Shown in pieces: positions 61,574-64,000 of a DNA stretch of 64,000 bases. The notes below the pieces were generated by a model. The model saw only the letters and a program-made list of their open reading frames with translations, was not told the DNA's origin and did no database searches. Numbering within the stretch: position 1 is the first letter of the stretch; each line of letters opens with the position of its first letter. This DNA comes from Chondromyces crocatus (GTDB lineage: Bacteria > Myxococcota_A > Polyangia > Polyangiales > Polyangiaceae), in assembly GCF_001189295.1 (NCBI RefSeq), contig NZ_CP012159.1, forward strand, positions 10,187,856 to 10,251,855, read 5' to 3'. The position numbers and the translations under genes are program-made.

Positions 61574-62107
61574 CTACACACGCACCTCCACACCCGCCTT
61601 GCGAAGGAGCGCGACGGTGGGGCGCAGCGCGTAGCCGGGTCCCTTGCCCAGCCGCAACCGCGCGCCATCGCGCAAGAGCAGCTCGAGCCAGCGCGCCTCC
61701 ATGCCCGGCTCCGCCGCCTCGGCATCGGGTCCCGTCACCACGGGCAGCGCCACGGCGACGATCGCCGAAGCGGGCCAGCGCCTCTCGAAGCCACGCCCCA
61801 CCTGCACGACCTCGGCACGCTCGAAGTCCACGCGGAACTTCCCGTGCAACCGGCGCCGACGCCAGAGGATCCAGCGCGCCACGATCACACCGATCAGCCA
61901 GATGCCGGGGATGAACCCCATCGGCCACGGCACCACGCGCAGCGCGACCAGCCCTGCCACGATGCACCCGATCAGCATCACGAACGACGTGACCACCCGG
62001 ATGCCCAGCTCCAGGGCGGCTCCCTGACACTCACAGAGGAGCACCAGCGGTCCCTGAGACTCGATCGTGCAGTCCTGGTTCGCGAGCAGCGTCTCGGCAA
62101 AGGACAC
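61574..62107 (-). CDS. Membrane protein of unknown function
   Basis: About 177 residues from a GTG chosen so as not to overlap the divergent lipoprotein gene; the open frame is much longer. Two adjacent membrane helices (VVTSFVMLIGCIVAGLVALR and MGFIPGIWLIGVIVARWILW) are followed by a basic stretch and a soluble C-terminal domain of PH-like appearance (ERRWPASAIVAVALP, ELLLRDGARLRLGKGPG). The N-terminal CTIESQGPLVLLCECQ has three Cys. The start is uncertain. Confidence 0.65.
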   Translation of the reverse strand: MSFAETLLANQDCTIESQGPLVLLCECQGAALELGIRVVTSFVMLIGCIVAGLVALRVVPWPMGFIPGIWLIGVIVARWILWRRRRLHGKFRVDFERAEVVQVGRGFERRWPASAIVAVALPVVTGPDAEAAEPGMEARWLELLLRDGARLRLGKGPGYALRPTVALLRKAGVEVRV

Positions 62108-62195
62108 GGGGGTCGAAGCACTGCTTGGAGGATCCGCGCCCGGCGTGCAAGCGGCCCCTCGCACCCAGGGCGCCTCCGCGCTAAGCACGGCAGCG

Positions 62196-64000
62196 ATGCG
62201 CGCCCGCACCGCCCTCGCCGTCGCCCGCCGCATGGCAGCGGCCACTGCCCTCGCTCTCGCTGCGAACGCCTGTGGTGCTGGCAGCACGCCGCCGCCCAAG
62301 GACCCGCTCGTCAGCCTCCGTGAGCTCGGCGCGACGGCGCGAGACGGCGAGGCCGTGGGCCGCTGGCTCCTCGGCGAGCTGCTCGTCCCCGGGGGCACGC
62401 CAGAGCGCGCCCGCGCGGCCCGGAAGCGGCTCGACGAGGTGGGCCCCAGGACGCTCCACGGAGCCCTTGCCCGCGCGGTCGACGACGAAGCGCACGGGCG
62501 CTTCAAGGCCGCGACCGACGCTCACCTCGACGCCATCAGCGCCGCACGGACCAGTGAGCACCCGGACGCGCCCCTGGTCGCCTGGTACGCCGCTCACCGC
62601 CTGCTGACGCTCCGCCATAGCGTCGCCGGCCTGTGGCAGCGCGGGCGTGACATCGTCCTCCGAGCGCTCGACCAGCCTGGCAACATCGGCTGGCGCGCGC
62701 GCGGAGAGCTGGTCGAGTGGTGGAGCCTGGACGGCGTGTCCGATGCACCAGCGAATGCGGACGCCAGCACGCCCCGGATGGACCTCTCGGCCAAGCGCTT
62801 CGGGTGCATCGAGAAGGCCAGGATGGCTGGTCCCTTCGGGCACCTCGCGCGCAGTGACCACCGCGTCCATTTCCCCGCCGAGCGACCCGGCCCCTGGCCT
62901 CCCGTCTTCCCGCTGGATCCCTTCCGCGTCGAAGCCCCGCGCGTGCTGGAGACCGAGCGGCGCGGCTGCTTGATCGCGCCCACCACAGCCGTCGAGAGCG
63001 GCGTCTTTTACCTGGAGACCTTCCTCGATCTGCCCGCCGAGCGCGACCTCCTCGTCGCCGTACAGGGGGCCTTCGCCATCTTCATCGACGACGTCGAGGT
63101 CCTCACCCGGGATACACGGCAGTGGGGCGTGTGGCCGCGCTTCGGGGCGCGTGTCCGCCTGAGCAAGGGCCGCCACCGCATCCTGGCTCGTGTCGGCGGC
63201 CGCGAGACGTCGATGCGCCTCATGACGCCCGACGGTCTGCCGCTCGGCTTGCCCACCTCCGACGATCCCACGCCCCCGTACAGCATCATGCCCCCGGAGA
63301 GGCTGCCCGATCCGAACGTGCTCGAGCCGTTCCTGACCGCCGTCGGCGTGCGACCGCAGCCCGGGACACCGCCAGGAGATCCCACGCGCAACGTCGCTGA
63401 TCCCATCTCTCGCTGGCTCGCCGCCCAAGTGGCGCACATAGAGGGGCAGGACGACGTCAGCTCGGTGCTCATCGAGCCGCTCGTCAAGGACCTCTCCCGC
63501 GCCACCGGCATCGCGCTCGCCACCCAGGCCGACTTCATCGCCCGCGATCCGATCTTCCCCGAGACGGACGGCCGCGATCTCGCGAAGGACTTGCGCACCC
63601 GAGCCGCCGAAAAGGATCCAGAGCTGTGGGAGTCGCGCTTTCTGCTCGTCCTCGAGAGCATCGACAAGGAGGGCTTGCCCCAGATGCCTCGTCAGGTGGA
63701 GGCGCTCGCCGACCACTTTCGCGATGTGCCAGAGCTCATGAAGGCGCTCTTCGGCATCTACAGCCGGCTGGGCTGGAACGTGGAGCGAAAGCGCACCCTC
63801 CGCGAGGCGGCCGCACGCTTCCCCGACGATGTCGACATCCTGCAGTCGCTGCTCCAGCTCCAGGAGCAGGAGGGTGAGCGCTCCCAAGCCGACGCGACCG
63901 CGGCGCACATCCGCAAGCTGGATCCCAACGCCGACGTCGATTTGAACCGCGCGATCAAGCGGCAGGACTGGGAGGGCGCCATCAAGGAGCTCCGACGCCT
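62196..64000 (+). CDS. Large lipoprotein with TPR-like region, partial
   Basis: At least 601 residues are visible before the window ends. The leader MRARTALAVARRMAAATALA leads to a lipobox with Cys26 (AANAC). Helical segments (YAAHRLLTLRHSVAGLWQRG) are followed by a beta-rich domain at about 260-360 (FYLETFLDLPAERDLLVAVQ, FAIFIDDVEVLTRDTRQWG) and then TPR-like helical pairs (WESRFLLVLESIDKEGLPQM, PDDVDILQSLLQLQEQEGER). Such architecture in myxobacteria often precedes DUF3857 and transglutaminase domains, which would lie outside the window. The ATG is divergent from the membrane-protein gene. Confidence 0.8.
   Translation, partial: MRARTALAVARRMAAATALALAANACGAGSTPPPKDPLVSLRELGATARDGEAVGRWLLGELLVPGGTPERARAARKRLDEVGPRTLHGALARAVDDEAHGRFKAATDAHLDAISAARTSEHPDAPLVAWYAAHRLLTLRHSVAGLWQRGRDIVLRALDQPGNIGWRARGELVEWWSLDGVSDAPANADASTPRMDLSAKRFGCIEKARMAGPFGHLARSDHRVHFPAERPGPWPPVFPLDPFRVEAPRVLETERRGCLIAPTTAVESGVFYLETFLDLPAERDLLVAVQGAFAIFIDDVEVLTRDTRQWGVWPRFGARVRLSKGRHRILARVGGRETSMRLMTPDGLPLGLPTSDDPTPPYSIMPPERLPDPNVLEPFLTAVGVRPQPGTPPGDPTRNVADPISRWLAAQVAHIEGQDDVSSVLIEPLVKDLSRATGIALATQADFIARDPIFPETDGRDLAKDLRTRAAEKDPELWESRFLLVLESIDKEGLPQMPRQVEALADHFRDVPELMKALFGIYSRLGWNVERKRTLREAAARFPDDVDILQSLLQLQEQEGERSQADATAAHIRKLDPNADVDLNRAIKRQDWEGAIKELRR

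Overview
The window is GC-rich DNA of a myxobacterium, most likely Polyangiales (Sorangium, Chondromyces or Polyangium type). This is inferred from the very high GC with strong third-position GC, many lipoproteins, a MYXO-CTERM-like C-terminal anchor, a Ser/Thr kinase with an extracytoplasmic domain, a very large ankyrin protein, and many loosely packed secreted or hypothetical proteins. No rRNA, tRNA, complete IS, CRISPR array or replication origin was seen.

Layout. 1-6.9 kb: a partial PEP/pyruvate-binding enzyme coupled to a TetR regulator with a palindromic operator, a START-like protein, lipoproteins and a TIMP/NTR-like secreted protein. 6.9-10.35 kb: gene-poor, repeat-rich DNA holding a Uma2 nuclease-like gene and a 0.8-kb degenerate 21-bp minisatellite, then an AHSA1/ArsR pair with twin operators. 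10.4-19.3 kb: a polymorphic-toxin locus made of a 2216-residue SpvB/FG-GAP/RHS lipoprotein with a C-terminal HNH-like toxin, an overlapping SuFu-type immunity gene, and a displaced, frameshifted second RHS tip ending at a VOC gene. 19.4-33.3 kb: two tandem beta-propeller lipoproteins, a YwqG-like gene coupled to a 1147-residue ankyrin protein, a DUF1254/DUF1214 protein, an overlapping pair of unknown proteins, and a fusion of a degenerate APS-kinase-like domain to a 2H phosphoesterase. 33.7-45.5 kb: a propeller lectin lipoprotein, an outer-membrane protein overlapping a metallophosphoesterase, an SbcD/YhaO-type phosphoesterase, two alpha/beta hydrolases, an SDR, twin lipoproteins, a STAS protein and a thioesterase. 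45.5-64 kb: mostly cell-envelope and housekeeping functions (FxsA, lipid kinase, Ser/Thr kinase with HYR domain, MFS exporter, YhaN-type ATPase, FGE-fold protein coupled to a double glycosyltransferase, FolB, Crp/Fnr regulator) and a partial lipoprotein leaving the window.

The genes form short functional units, not one pathway: (i) TetR plus PEP-utilising enzyme; (ii) AHSA1 plus ArsR; (iii) RHS toxin plus immunity; (iv) ankyrin plus YwqG; (v) the 28.7-30.1 kb pair; (vi) OM protein plus phosphoesterase; (vii) FGE-fold plus glycosyltransferase. Several stop codons are followed or overlapped by short direct repeats with periods of 21-23 bp. The strongest candidates for new biology are the RHS locus with its displaced tip, the 21-bp minisatellite, the kinase-like/2H fusion and the 28.7-30.1 kb pair.
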